Assembly (NCBI GenBank): GCA_029213045.1
Contig: JARGPN010000015.1
Coordinates: 1 to 64,000 of the forward strand
DNA length: 64,000 nt
Direction of reading: 5' to 3'
Source: Alcanivoracaceae bacterium
Lineage (GTDB): Bacteria > Pseudomonadota > Gammaproteobacteria > Pseudomonadales > Alcanivoracaceae
Shown here piece by piece: positions 35,949 through 45,507 of this stretch (position 1 is the first letter of the stretch; every line of letters starts with the position of its first letter). Position numbers and translations under genes: made by a program. Below the pieces are notes generated by a model. It saw nothing but the letters and a program-made list of their open reading frames with translations, was not told the DNA's origin and ran no database searches.

Positions 35949-37235
35949 CTAGACACCTTTCCTGAGAAGAACTTTTTGACCTTTAACAGCAAACCACACA
36001 CAAAAAACGATAAAAAGATTAAGCTTAAAACAGAACCCTAAGTAATTCGCCAAATCCGCCCTTTGGACGTAGATAAACGACGCTAGGTAGAAAACGTAAA
36101 ACAACAGATATAGCCCCCCTCTGCGGGACAGCAGAAAGACAACCAGCGTAATAACTCCTAAAACAAAATACTGTACCGCCACGCCCATCTTCCCGAAATT
36201 CATATAACCCTCAGCAACAAGGCTAAACCCCCAGCCACTTGTGCCGCCATCACCGTAACGCATCCGCAATACTTCATTAAACCACTTTCCTGCGCTTTGC
36301 CCACCCTCGACAAAAGGCATTGCCCGACGAAAATCCCATACATAAGTAAGGCCGTTCATGCGCGTTAACTTAGAATCAATAACATACTGAAGATTCCTCC
36401 CAGCAGAGGAGAATTCATTCTCAAAAATACTTCTTTGTGAAACGAGAGAAAAATCCACGTGATCAACGATGACCACACCTTTTAAGGCCTGCGATAGGGG
36501 CAGCAAAAATGCCATTGCAAGAATAATTAAAGCCGGATAAACCGCGGAGAACTTCCACCGGTATAAAAACAAAACAACCACAAGCATAAAAAGATAGCGA
36601 AATACAAAATCTCTCTCTCCCGTAACCCCATAACCGAGCAGCAAGACGAAAAAGGATATTCCCACCTTCCACTCCCAGAAGCCGGCTCCTTTCCGAAAGC
36701 TCTCAATATTTCTAATGATAGATATAGCCGCCAAAAGCAAAAAAGATATCATTAAATATGAAGAAATAGACCCCGAAAATGAATCAATGACTTCGCGTTT
36801 AGATTTGAAGCCGCCAAGAAAAACCCAGAAAATAGCAGCACCGCACACTGCCCACACTACGTAAAAGAGTCCAGCTGGCAGGCTATATTTGATCTCCGGC
36901 CGATAAAGATGCATACCTTTAACAATATAATAGCCCAAGACAGGCAAAGAAAATGCCGCCAGCGCGAGATGGCCTAGGAAAACACCAAGCCAAAGATCCC
37001 CATTATGTGAAGTAAATATGATCTCATTCAGCGTGTAAAAAGATGAGTACGCGAAGAAAAACAACGGGAACCACGATAACGGGTTCAGAGACCCTACCTT
37101 TTGAGTAAAATAGGACAAGAAAAAAGCACAAAAAAAGAAAGAAATAAGTGCTGTATATACACCGCCAAAATATGACAAGCAAAGTGAAACCAGAGAAAAA
37201 AACAACAGCAGAAGCACAGTAAGCCTGTCATTCAT
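35949..37235 (-). CDS. wzy: Wzy-type O-antigen/capsule polymerase (predicted)
   Basis: This integral membrane protein of 428 residues has about ten to eleven hydrophobic segments, mostly Phe-rich. A large periplasmic loop in the C-terminal half contains VSQRSIFENEFSSAGRNLQY and RMRYGDGGTSGWGFSLVAEG, in line with Wzy polymerases of the O-ag_pol family. These proteins are poorly conserved, so the call rests on topology and on being the only such gene beside Wzx, the glycosyltransferases and PglC. The ATG overlaps the sulfotransferase stop as ATGA. Confidence 0.78.
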   Translation of the reverse strand: MNDRLTVLLLLFFSLVSLCLSYFGGVYTALISFFFCAFFLSYFTQKVGSLNPLSWFPLFFFAYSSFYTLNEIIFTSHNGDLWLGVFLGHLALAAFSLPVLGYYIVKGMHLYRPEIKYSLPAGLFYVVWAVCGAAIFWVFLGGFKSKREVIDSFSGSISSYLMISFLLLAAISIIRNIESFRKGAGFWEWKVGISFFVLLLGYGVTGERDFVFRYLFMLVVVLFLYRWKFSAVYPALIILAMAFLLPLSQALKGVVIVDHVDFSLVSQRSIFENEFSSAGRNLQYVIDSKLTRMNGLTYVWDFRRAMPFVEGGQSAGKWFNEVLRMRYGDGGTSGWGFSLVAEGYMNFGKMGVAVQYFVLGVITLVVFLLSRRGGLYLLFYVFYLASFIYVQRADLANYLGFCFKLNLFIVFCVWFAVKGQKVLLRKGV

Positions 37236-38098
37236 TTCCTAAACTCTTCATTGACGAGATGCCAATCATCGGCGAACGCATCCCTCACCTCTCTGGCGAC
37301 CTGCGGTGAGATAGTGCTGACGACTTTCTCTCGTGAAAGAAATGAATAAAGTCCTCGCAAATAGCTCCTGCCTTCATCCGCAAAAAGTCGTCGCGCCAAT
37401 CGCTTAACGTGATTAAGTGGAAAAGGTGGGCGCATAATAAACATAGACAAGCCGTAAAACCGATGCTCCCTCGCGGGATTTGACTTAATCACCTCCAGCT
37501 TCCGGCCAGACAAACCCAAAAAACCCAATAACTCAGAAAATACTTCTTGAGGACGTTCTTTCAGCTCGTCGAGAAAGACAACCTTGATATTATTCTCTCC
37601 GAATATTTCACTCCAGCGCCTAACATGTGGATAAAAATTACCGATATCTTTGTAATTAAGATGCTCCCTTACTAAACATTTCTTCTCGTCGAGATCCATC
37701 AACTTAGACAGAGGCCGATTCCATGCAAGATCGAAGACCTTCTCTGGATCTCTCCCCGAAAAAAAAAGCTGGTTATGCAGAGATGGAATCATCGTCTGAG
37801 GCTCCCTCAAGCAAACGATGATCTTTGCATCAGGGTTGTAATCGTGGATTTTGAGTGGCGCGGCCTTTGAGTACAAATACCAGACAGACGCATCACCATT
37901 AAACTTTCCCTCAGAAAATAGCCCCATGTAACTAGACAGGGTGGTATAGCGCTGAAATGCAGGCCAATCCGTGCAAAAATAATGTGGCTCCTTTACATCT
38001 GGAATAAAGGCATCAGGGTGAGAGCTTAACGCATCGGCCACAGTAGTAGTCCCACACTTAGGCGCACCAACAATAAAAAAGTTAACTTTCTTTTCCAT
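37232..38098 (-). CDS. PAPS-dependent carbohydrate sulfotransferase
   Basis: This enzyme transfers sulfate from PAPS to a sugar hydroxyl. The 288-residue protein has the 5'-phosphosulfate loop FIVGAPKCGTTTVADALSSH near the N-terminus, and the 3'-phosphate region KIIVCLREPQTMIPSLHNQL. It has no signal peptide, so it acts on the lipid-linked unit or nucleotide sugar in the cytoplasm. The cysC gene (APS kinase) that can supply PAPS is 2.9 kb upstream. It lies between wzx and wzy; the start ATG at 38098 is 5 bp after the wzx stop. The acceptor sugar is unknown. Confidence 0.88.
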   Translation of the reverse strand: MEKKVNFFIVGAPKCGTTTVADALSSHPDAFIPDVKEPHYFCTDWPAFQRYTTLSSYMGLFSEGKFNGDASVWYLYSKAAPLKIHDYNPDAKIIVCLREPQTMIPSLHNQLFFSGRDPEKVFDLAWNRPLSKLMDLDEKKCLVREHLNYKDIGNFYPHVRRWSEIFGENNIKVVFLDELKERPQEVFSELLGFLGLSGRKLEVIKSNPAREHRFYGLSMFIMRPPFPLNHVKRLARRLFADEGRSYLRGLYSFLSREKVVSTISPQVAREVRDAFADDWHLVNEEFRK

Positions 38099-38103
38099 AC
38101 ATC

Positions 38104-39375
38104 TCAAACCTTTAAGCTAGGAAAATTCCAAAATCCTTGCGTCTTCCTAACCAGAACAAGAAAAATAGAATTTTGGATCACTATCATCATTGCGGAAACA
38201 AATGCCACAGATTCTATCGTTGGTGAAAACCTACCCACCAAATACAGAGACAACACATTCAAAATGGCAAGAGCACAAGTAGTTGTTGACACCAGGCCCT
38301 GCTTGCCTGACATATTCAAGATTATACCTACTGACCCGGTTGACAGATTGAATGCCTGAGCCAATGACATAATTAAAAGAGGCACCGCTCCGACAACAAA
38401 GTCAGCTCCATACAGCAGCATAATACGCTCAGAAAAGAAGAGAAAAATAAGTACAACAGGGCACGCCAACACGCTCATTACAGCGCTCATTTTTTTGGAG
38501 AATACCTTCAACTCTTCATTCCGGCCTTCATTTGCAAGCCGCGCATACCGTGGTGACAGGACGCCGTTAAAGACCATTAAGGCAAAAATAATGACATATG
38601 ATGTCTTTTGAACGGCATTCCATATCCCTATGTCCTGCGAAGTTAGAAAAGCGCCCATAATGATAACCGCACCCCACTGGTTAACAAAGCCGGCAAGGGA
38701 TATCGGGAAGAAGGTCGCGCTTTCTCTATATATAGGTAGGAATTTTAAATCCCTGAGGTTTCGAAAAACATTGCCCGCCAAAAACTCTCTGCCCCACCAC
38801 CATCCAGCCACGGCTTGTAAAATAAGCGCACACACCGTAATCAACATCAGCGTAGAAACTAAGGCGTCACCATGAAGAACATATAAGAAGTACGAACCCA
38901 ATGATACGATCAGCAGGCACCCACCAGACTCCAAAAAGGATGATAAATAAGACTTTCTAAGACCCTTAAGCACTGCTGAGCAGGTATAGTTCACACTCAT
39001 GACCATGCTGGCAATCACGAAATAACAAGATGTCTCAAAATCTATTGGATTTACAAATAAAGGTGTTTTTCCATACCAAACAAGCACGGAAGAAACAAGA
39101 AAAGAAATAGCTACAGCACCGAAATATATAGCTCCAATCTTTCTTTTAAGTGGAGCATCAAGACTTCGCGCGGCACCTACATCTCTCACTAAATAGGTAT
39201 CGGTTCCAAACCTCGACAGCAAGGAACAAAAAAGAACTAGTGAATATAGAGAAATATATTCACCCAAAAGGGTTCCACTATAAAAACGCCCGAGAACAAA
39301 ATTGATGATTACGGTTCCACCAATCACCGAGGCACGAGCTGCAAAGGTGACTACCACTTCCTTTCCTAGCTTCAT
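38104..39375 (-). CDS. wzx: Wzx-type oligosaccharide flippase
   Basis: This polytopic MOP-superfamily membrane protein of 423 residues has about twelve hydrophobic segments and moves the lipid-linked repeat unit to the periplasmic side. It opens with EVVVTFAARASVIGGTVIIN and has the long helix-rich body typical of Wzx, including SLAGFVNQWGAVIIMGAFL. Base composition is clearly more AT-rich than the genes on either side of the locus. It heads a tight series with the sulfotransferase and wzy. A 218-bp gap without other features separates it from the tviB-like gene. Confidence 0.87.
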   Translation of the reverse strand: MKLGKEVVVTFAARASVIGGTVIINFVLGRFYSGTLLGEYISLYSLVLFCSLLSRFGTDTYLVRDVGAARSLDAPLKRKIGAIYFGAVAISFLVSSVLVWYGKTPLFVNPIDFETSCYFVIASMVMSVNYTCSAVLKGLRKSYLSSFLESGGCLLIVSLGSYFLYVLHGDALVSTLMLITVCALILQAVAGWWWGREFLAGNVFRNLRDLKFLPIYRESATFFPISLAGFVNQWGAVIIMGAFLTSQDIGIWNAVQKTSYVIIFALMVFNGVLSPRYARLANEGRNEELKVFSKKMSAVMSVLACPVVLIFLFFSERIMLLYGADFVVGAVPLLIMSLAQAFNLSTGSVGIILNMSGKQGLVSTTTCALAILNVLSLYLVGRFSPTIESVAFVSAMMIVIQNSIFLVLVRKTQGFWNFPSLKV

Positions 39376-39593
39376 ATGGAAACTCTTTTTTCCACACCAC
39401 CTAGCCTCATAACATAAATAGCGATTACGAGAACTTTACCGTAGCGTCTAACACCCGTCGTAACAGACACCAGTATTTCCTATAATCTACGAAAGCGAGC
39501 TGCAACCCGCTCTAGAACCAGTATATTTTTCTACAACGCCACAATGAGCTCCTTGGCTTTACCCTGAGCTCTCTATGAAAACACACTGTTAAA

Positions 39594-40886
39594 CTACAGC
39601 CTTAGGTCAACATCTTCACGAGACAAGGTATACTTCAAATCATACAGAACATGCTTCTCTTTTCCGAAAGAACGGATAACGCTTGGTCCCATTTCTCGAA
39701 ATTGATTGTGCGCGACGGCCAACACCATACCATCGTAAGCGCCTTTTTTCGGCGTAGCGCATGGAGCTATACCGTACTCTCGCTTTGATTCTTCAGCGTC
39801 GATCCAGGGATCATAGACATCAACCGAAACATTATAATCTTGAAGCTCGTTTACAACATCGACGACGCGTGTATTTCGTATGTCAGGACAGTTTTCTTTA
39901 AACGTTAACCCCATTACCAGAATCCTAGCCCCGCTTACTTGAATGCCCCTTCGAAGCATTTCTTTGACCAGTTCGCTAGCCACAAACCGCCCCATCCCGT
40001 CATTAATCCTACGCCCGGACAATATAACCTCTGGATGATACCCAATAGCCTGCGCCTTATGTGTAAGGTAATACGGGTCCACTCCAATGCAATGCCCGCC
40101 TACCAAACCAGGGCGAAACGGAAGAAAGTTCCATTTGGTGCCTGCCGCCTCCAAGACCTCGAGCGTATCAATCTCCAGTCTTTTGAAAATCATTGAGAGC
40201 TCATTAATCAGAGCGATATTTAAATCTCTCTGAGTGTTTTCAATGACCTTTGCAGCCTCAGCAACCTTTATAGAGGATGCTTTATGCGTGCCCGCAGTAA
40301 TAATTGACGAGTAAAGTGCGTCAACAATATCCGCGATCTCTGAAGTAGAACCGGAAGTTACTTTTTTAATGGTAGTAACTCGGTGCTCCTTGTCCCCAGG
40401 ATTAATACGCTCAGGGCTATATCCAGCATAAAAGTCCTGATTGTACTTCAACCCTGAAACGCGCTCTAACACAGGCACGCAATCTTCTTCTGTAGCACCA
40501 GGATAAACAGTCGATTCGTAAATCACGATATCCCCCGCCTTTAACACCTTACCGATAGTCTCGGATGCTTTGATCAAAGGCGTTAAATCCGGGCGTTTAT
40601 ACTCATCAATTGGCGTTGGTACCGTGACAATAAAAACATTACAGCCTCGCAGCGTTTCTATATCGGAGCTAAATGAAAGCTGAGATGACTCAACAAGCTC
40701 TTTGCTACTCACTTCTAGCGTTGCATCAATACCGGCACTTAACTCGCCAATACGACGCTCATTAATATCGAAGCCAACAACTTTACGATGCTTGCCAAAC
40801 TCAGCCGCCAATGGCAAGCCGACGTAGCCTAGACCGATAACAGCAATAGTTAACGAGTCAATATTGATTTTTGTATTGTTTGTCAT
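39594..40886 (-). CDS. tviB: TviB/WbpO-type UDP-HexNAc 6-dehydrogenase
   Basis: This NAD enzyme oxidises UDP-GlcNAc or UDP-GalNAc to the uronic acid. The 430-residue protein has [20 protein letters not shown] at the N-terminus, [30 protein letters not shown] and the catalytic Cys in [17 protein letters not shown]; the last two point to the Vi-antigen type rather than UDP-glucose dehydrogenase. AGGGGAT lies in front of the ATG at 40886; a reading to 40964 is rejected. With the WbpP-like epimerase it gives UDP-GalNAcA. It is the third nucleotide-sugar dehydrogenase homologue in the window, counting the degenerate one. Confidence 0.93.
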   Translation of the reverse strand: MTNNTKINIDSLTIAVIGLGYVGLPLAAEFGKHRKVVGFDINERRIGELSAGIDATLEVSSKELVESSQLSFSSDIETLRGCNVFIVTVPTPIDEYKRPDLTPLIKASETIGKVLKAGDIVIYESTVYPGATEEDCVPVLERVSGLKYNQDFYAGYSPERINPGDKEHRVTTIKKVTSGSTSEIADIVDALYSSIITAGTHKASSIKVAEAAKVIENTQRDLNIALINELSMIFKRLEIDTLEVLEAAGTKWNFLPFRPGLVGGHCIGVDPYYLTHKAQAIGYHPEVILSGRRINDGMGRFVASELVKEMLRRGIQVSGARILVMGLTFKENCPDIRNTRVVDVVNELQDYNVSVDVYDPWIDAEESKREYGIAPCATPKKGAYDGMVLAVAHNQFREMGPSVIRSFGKEKHVLYDLKYTLSREDVDLRL

Positions 40887-40994
40887 GGCAATCCCCTGTT
40901 TCCTTTCAGTTCGGCTACGGCCATCGCCGGTAAATTGTAGCCTCGTTACATTCCGTGATAACACGTTTACTCTGCGCGGCAGAGTTTAAAAGTC

Positions 40995-41603
40995 TTAGCG
41001 CTTAAGTTTCGGCATCAATACTTTCGCTAATTCCTCAACACACTGCTCAACGGTTTGATTTTCCGTTGCAATTCTAACCTCTGCAGCGCTTGGCGCTTCG
41101 TATGGGGAATCAATACCAGTGAATTGTGCGATTTTTCCTTCGCGGGCTTTTTTATACATTCCTTTTGGATCGCGACTCTCGCATACAGACAAGGGAGTAT
41201 CGACGAAGACCTCATAAAACTCCCCCTCAGGAAACAACGCGCGCGCATCATTCCTATCTTTACAGAAAGGTGAAATAAAGGCGGTTATAACAATCAAACC
41301 GGCATCCGCCATCAACCTAGCGACTTCACTTACGCGACGGATATTTTCGGTGCGGTCTTCGTCAGACATGCCCAAGTCACGATTAAGGCCGTGCCGAACA
41401 TTGTCGCCATCTAAAAGGTAGGTATGGAAACCTGCCTGATGCAAATACGCTTCAAGCGCATTCGCCAACGTGGATTTTCCTGACGCTGAAAGCCCAGTCA
41501 TCCAGATGCAGGCTGGATTTTGCCTCTTACTTTCAGCTCGATCATTCGCACTACATGTGCCTTTGTGCCAAACCACCTCAGCCTTACTATTCTTCCCACT
41601 CAT
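40995..41603 (-). CDS. cysC: Adenylylsulfate (APS) kinase
   Basis: This enzyme phosphorylates APS to PAPS, the donor of sulfotransferases. The 202-residue protein has the P-loop [15 protein letters not shown], then [20 protein letters not shown] and [12 protein letters not shown], and [24 protein letters not shown] sulfurylase (CysD/CysN) is not in the window. Sitting between the tviB-like gene and wzc, it probably serves the sulfotransferase of this locus rather than general sulfur assimilation, which needs PAPS only in some bacteria. Confidence 0.95.
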   Translation of the reverse strand: MSGKNSKAEVVWHKGTCSANDRAESKRQNPACIWMTGLSASGKSTLANALEAYLHQAGFHTYLLDGDNVRHGLNRDLGMSDEDRTENIRRVSEVARLMADAGLIVITAFISPFCKDRNDARALFPEGEFYEVFVDTPLSVCESRDPKGMYKKAREGKIAQFTGIDSPYEAPSAAEVRIATENQTVEQCVEELAKVLMPKLKR

Positions 41604-41610
41604 GTACGCT

Positions 41611-43788
41611 CTACCCCTGCTCTAAATTACTTTCATATTTGTAGCTGTAATAGCCATGATCACGGCCAGCTCTCGGCAGCATATAATTCAGCACTACGCC
41701 TTTGACATTCACGCCATTACGCTCTAAACGAGACAGCGCCACCTGCGTCTCTTTCACGGAATTTTCCTCGAAGCGCACGACCATTAGTGCAGTACCTGCA
41801 GTTTGGCCAATAATTGCCGGATCAGTAACGGCGAGAACCGGCGGTGTGTCTAGGATAATAAGATCATAGTCTTTCGATACTGTATCTATCATTTGCTTCC
41901 ACGCGGGCGACATAAGAAGCTCCGCAGGATTGGGAGGAACACTGCCCGCTGCAATAAAAGATAAGTTGGACACCTGTGTTGGCAAGATAACGTCGCTGAG
42001 GGAGTGTTGCCCAGACAGGTATGACGACAATCCAATGCTGCGCGGCGCCTTAAAATATTGATGTAAATAGCCTCGGCGCATATCAACGTCAATAAGCAGA
42101 ACTCTCTTATTGATTTGCGCCAACACCACCGCCAAATTAGAAGAGATAAAGGATTTTCCGATTCCAGGACTTGGGCCTGTAATCATTAACACGGGATTGT
42201 TAACATCCATCATAGCGAAGTGAAGGCTGGTACGCAGGCTTCGCAAGGATTCGACGGCTAGATCAGCAGGATCTTCCAAGGAGAGCAATTGTCTCACACC
42301 TGAACGCTTGTGCCTTTTACCGGCAATTTTTTCTGACAGCTCTACCTGTGTATCGGATTGGGGCACGGTGGCATAAACAGCGATACCCTCCGCCTCAAGC
42401 TGATCCGGTGAATCAATGCCGCGATGAAACACCGCTTCGACAAATGTCCAGCCGATGCCAATCATTAACCCAAACATGGCTCCAAGCACAACAACTAATG
42501 ACTTACGCGGGGCCACCGGCTCACCATCGACAATAGCATCGTCAATAATTCGTACGTTTCCCACTGTGCCGGCCTTCAAAATACGAAGCTCTTGCACTTT
42601 ATTTAGCATCTGGACGTAAATTTCCTGATTTACCTGAGCATCACGAGTAAGACGCAATACTTCTTGCTGCGTTTCTGGCAGCGATTTAATTTGCTCATTC
42701 AGCTTGTCGCGCTGCACCACTAGGTCGCCGCGCTGCTGCACTAAGGTTTGATATGACGGGTGCTCTTTTGTATATAAACGACTTACTTCACTTTCCTTGA
42801 ACCGAAGCTCGTTAATTTTGCTTTCGATATCCACTAGCCGTTCGAGAACAGATTTTGTCTCCAAGGTTAGATCAACTGACTCACTTTCGAGTCGATAACG
42901 ATTTAGCTCGTCCTCTGATTGCCGTAAGTTTTCGCGCATTTCCGGCAATTGTTTATCCAAAAAGTCCAAGCTGTTCTGGGCTTGAGCGGAAAGCCGTTTA
43001 ATATTCTGGAGCAAGTAGCTCTGCGTAATCGCATCGAGAATAAGCTTGATGCGCGACTTCGAACTCCCCTTATAGGATAGCTTTAGAATCCCGGTATTTT
43101 TTCCCTGTTCTGAAATCGAAAAGTTTGAGCGAATCGCTTTGATTACAGAAAGGCGACTCGCCTGAGAAACAACAAAGGTAGAGCCAGGCTTAGCAGATAG
43201 AGCCGAAATGTATACAGCAATAGCTGCATCATCGCTCTTGACCATCGTTCCGACTGGACCAGATAGTAGTAAAACCCCGTCTTGATACAACTCGAAGCCA
43301 TTTGCCGTGGCGACCAAACGAAGATCCTCATCTTGCATCCACTCAGGAACAAAGAATTCATCAAAAGCAATCCCGACTTTTCCGTCGGAATAAGACGCAA
43401 AGGGAGGCACTGCAAGAACAGATGCGCCACCGGCACCAAAACGACCAATAATGGGTAAACGATCAGGCCGCACTTTAATATCGAGACGTAGCTGGTCAAC
43501 GGCATCATTAAGAACAAGACGTGAACGAAGAATTTCAATTTCCGCTTGCGCGGAGCTTTCCTGGACAAACATTTCCGATAATTCGGCGAAGCCAGGCACG
43601 CCGCCCTGCTTATCTTCCACTTGCAGCAATGCTTCAGCTCGATAGATCGGCGTAGCAAGAGTTGCATAAGCGATAGCAAGCGCCAGTGCGACAACAGCCA
43701 CTATGGCAATACGCAAACGCCTATCCACCAGCAATGCCCAGACGCGGGTTAGATCAATTTCATCGTCGGCTCTTTCCGTTTGCTGCAT
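41611..43788 (-). CDS. wzc: Wzc-type tyrosine autokinase and polysaccharide co-polymerase
   Basis: This inner-membrane BY-kinase of 725 residues sets chain length and links polymerisation to export. N-terminal and central membrane segments frame a long periplasmic helical domain (Wzz type). The cytoplasmic kinase has Walker [17 protein letters not shown], Walker A' [11 protein letters not shown] and Walker [13 protein letters not shown]. The C-terminus ends in a Tyr cluster ([14 protein letters not shown]) that is the target of autophosphorylation and of Wzb. The ATG at 43788 is preferred over 43806. It starts 33 bp after the wzb stop. Confidence 0.95.
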   Translation of the reverse strand: MQQTERADDEIDLTRVWALLVDRRLRIAIVAVVALALAIAYATLATPIYRAEALLQVEDKQGGVPGFAELSEMFVQESSAQAEIEILRSRLVLNDAVDQLRLDIKVRPDRLPIIGRFGAGGASVLAVPPFASYSDGKVGIAFDEFFVPEWMQDEDLRLVATANGFELYQDGVLLLSGPVGTMVKSDDAAIAVYISALSAKPGSTFVVSQASRLSVIKAIRSNFSISEQGKNTGILKLSYKGSSKSRIKLILDAITQSYLLQNIKRLSAQAQNSLDFLDKQLPEMRENLRQSEDELNRYRLESESVDLTLETKSVLERLVDIESKINELRFKESEVSRLYTKEHPSYQTLVQQRGDLVVQRDKLNEQIKSLPETQQEVLRLTRDAQVNQEIYVQMLNKVQELRILKAGTVGNVRIIDDAIVDGEPVAPRKSLVVVLGAMFGLMIGIGWTFVEAVFHRGIDSPDQLEAEGIAVYATVPQSDTQVELSEKIAGKRHKRSGVRQLLSLEDPADLAVESLRSLRTSLHFAMMDVNNPVLMITGPSPGIGKSFISSNLAVVLAQINKRVLLIDVDMRRGYLHQYFKAPRSIGLSSYLSGQHSLSDVILPTQVSNLSFIAAGSVPPNPAELLMSPAWKQMIDTVSKDYDLIILDTPPVLAVTDPAIIGQTAGTALMVVRFEENSVKETQVALSRLERNGVNVKGVVLNYMLPRAGRDHGYYSYKYESNLEQG

Positions 43789-43821
43789 GCTTATCCGTCC
43801 ACTCAAAATATCGATGTCTAA

Positions 43822-44253
43822 TTAACGAAGTTTCGCCACCCAAGATTGGGCGCCTTCATCAATTAATTTAAATGCGTGTTGATAGACCTCGTCATCACGC
43901 TGCCACGGATCCGGCACGTCGGCACCGTCCAACCAGTGGCGTATCAAATAGGTTTTCCCGCCAACAAATGGAAAGCGCCTAATCAGTTCATCTTTCTGTC
44001 GCTTTTCCATCACAATAATCAAATCGAACTCGCGGCAAATTTTCTCTTCAATCTTTTTCGCGCTATGGATCGGGCAACTCACGCCGCGCTGCTCTGCGAT
44101 GGCGCGCGCTTTCGGCGCCATATCATGCCGAGTTAAACCGACTAGACCGGCGGATTCTATGCGTTTATCTGGCAACGCGCTCTGCAGAATAAATTCCGCT
44201 GTAGGGCTACGACAGATATTTCCATCACATACCGTCAAAATAGATGCGAACAT
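43822..44253 (-). CDS. wzb: Wzb-type low-molecular-weight protein tyrosine phosphatase
   Basis: This cytoplasmic phosphatase of 143 residues removes phosphate from the Wzc tyrosine cluster. The active site is at the N-terminus, VCDGNICRSPTAE, the C-x5-R loop (Cys9 and Arg15). The general acid Asp lies in ADVPDPWQRDD near the C-terminus. It lies 1 bp after wza and just before wzc, the usual order wza-wzb-wzc. Confidence 0.95.
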   Translation of the reverse strand: MFASILTVCDGNICRSPTAEFILQSALPDKRIESAGLVGLTRHDMAPKARAIAEQRGVSCPIHSAKKIEEKICREFDLIIVMEKRQKDELIRRFPFVGGKTYLIRHWLDGADVPDPWQRDDEVYQHAFKLIDEGAQSWVAKLR

Positions 44254-44254
44254 T

Positions 44255-45451
44255 TTAATTCGTACCTTGCAGCCGGTCTTCCGCTACCACACCAAAATAA
44301 ATGGTTTGTGCAGTCGGCAGTATCTGCTGAATCACGCGATTCCAACGCGTAACCGGCGCTGCCGTCACATAGACAATATCGCGCGGCTGCATTTCAAATT
44401 GATCAGCCAACACGAACGCAGCCGCATTTTTTGCATTAAGCTGATAGACGTCAATGCTTGGTTTATCGTCTTTCACGCCGCGACGCATAACAAATACACC
44501 GGAAGCGTTGGAGGTTAATTCATTTAGGCCACCTGCTTCGGCCAGTGCGCCGGCAAGTGAAAGCCCGTTGCGTTCCATGTACACGGCGCGTGCTTCTCGC
44601 ACCTCTCCGAGTACAAACACTTTGTTATCAAGATTGCTGGCGATATGTAGAACATCTTTATCGCGCAGTAATATGTTTTGGCGTACATCGCCTTTTTGAT
44701 AAAGCGACTCAAGAGAAAGCGTATATTCTTTTCCGTCGCGAGTGAGGGTAACGTTCTGCCAGCTTGCGAATTTGGTAATGCCACCGACGACGTTTACCGC
44801 ATCAATTAAACGCAAAGGAACATTGGTAATAGGCACCGCCCCGGGCGAGGCAACTTCACCGGTCACATAAATACGTTGCGCCCGAAACGCCGCAACGGTG
44901 ACATCGACTTGCGGATTTTCAATATATTTCCCAATGCGTTTGGTAATAAGATCACGGATCTCTGCAACATCTAAGCCCGCCACTTCAATACGCCCCACGT
45001 AGGGATAAAAAATACTTCCGTCGGCGTGCACCCAGTTACCGGATTCTTGCGCACTACGCAGCGAACCTGCCGGGATGGTTAATTCCGGGTGATCCCAAAC
45101 CGTAACGTTTAGCACATCACCAGGGCCAACTAGGTATTGGTAAGGAGACCCGTCCATTTCGGATATTAGCTCGGCATCAATATCCGCTTTTTCTTCTACA
45201 GCATCTGATTGCTCAGGTGTCATTAGGGCGGTACTGATGGGCTTTAACTGAATAATGTCTGGGAGTGGCTCGGCGTCTTTTTGTTTGTTTTTTTCTTCGT
45301 CGCTCATGTTTCCCGCAGACACTTTGCTGCCGGGCACAACGGTGCAGGCGCTAAGAAACATAATAAAAACCATTGCAAAAGAGGTAAGCAAAAATCGACG
45401 CTTCCCTTGCGCAAAAAAAACCGTTCCACTCGCCAATCTAGTTGTACTCAT
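44255..45451 (-). CDS. wza: Wza-type outer-membrane polysaccharide export lipoprotein
   Basis: This 398-residue lipoprotein forms the outer-membrane exit channel for the polymer. The signal ends in FLSAC, giving an acylated Cys. The Poly_export domain starts at YLVGPGDVLNVTVWDHPELT. SLBB-type beta-grasp repeats follow (IYVTGEVASPGAVPITNVPL and KVFVLGEVREARAVYM), and a C-terminal amphipathic segment ends the protein. AAAGGA precedes the ATG at 45451; a reading to 45532 would overlap wzi and is rejected. It follows wzi after 56 bp. Confidence 0.95.
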   Translation of the reverse strand: MSTTRLASGTVFFAQGKRRFLLTSFAMVFIMFLSACTVVPGSKVSAGNMSDEEKNKQKDAEPLPDIIQLKPISTALMTPEQSDAVEEKADIDAELISEMDGSPYQYLVGPGDVLNVTVWDHPELTIPAGSLRSAQESGNWVHADGSIFYPYVGRIEVAGLDVAEIRDLITKRIGKYIENPQVDVTVAAFRAQRIYVTGEVASPGAVPITNVPLRLIDAVNVVGGITKFASWQNVTLTRDGKEYTLSLESLYQKGDVRQNILLRDKDVLHIASNLDNKVFVLGEVREARAVYMERNGLSLAGALAEAGGLNELTSNASGVFVMRRGVKDDKPSIDVYQLNAKNAAAFVLADQFEMQPRDIVYVTAAPVTRWNRVIQQILPTAQTIYFGVVAEDRLQGTN

Positions 45452-45507
45452 TTCGTTCCTTTTGTTTTCAACTACCAAGCCTCTCTCTGAGCTGCCAGGT
45501 CGCGCTC

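Noticed and set aside
39376-39593. GAGCTC repeats as a terminator after the tviB-like gene
   Set aside because: The two GAGCTC copies are self-palindromic and do not give a longer stem or a T-run.
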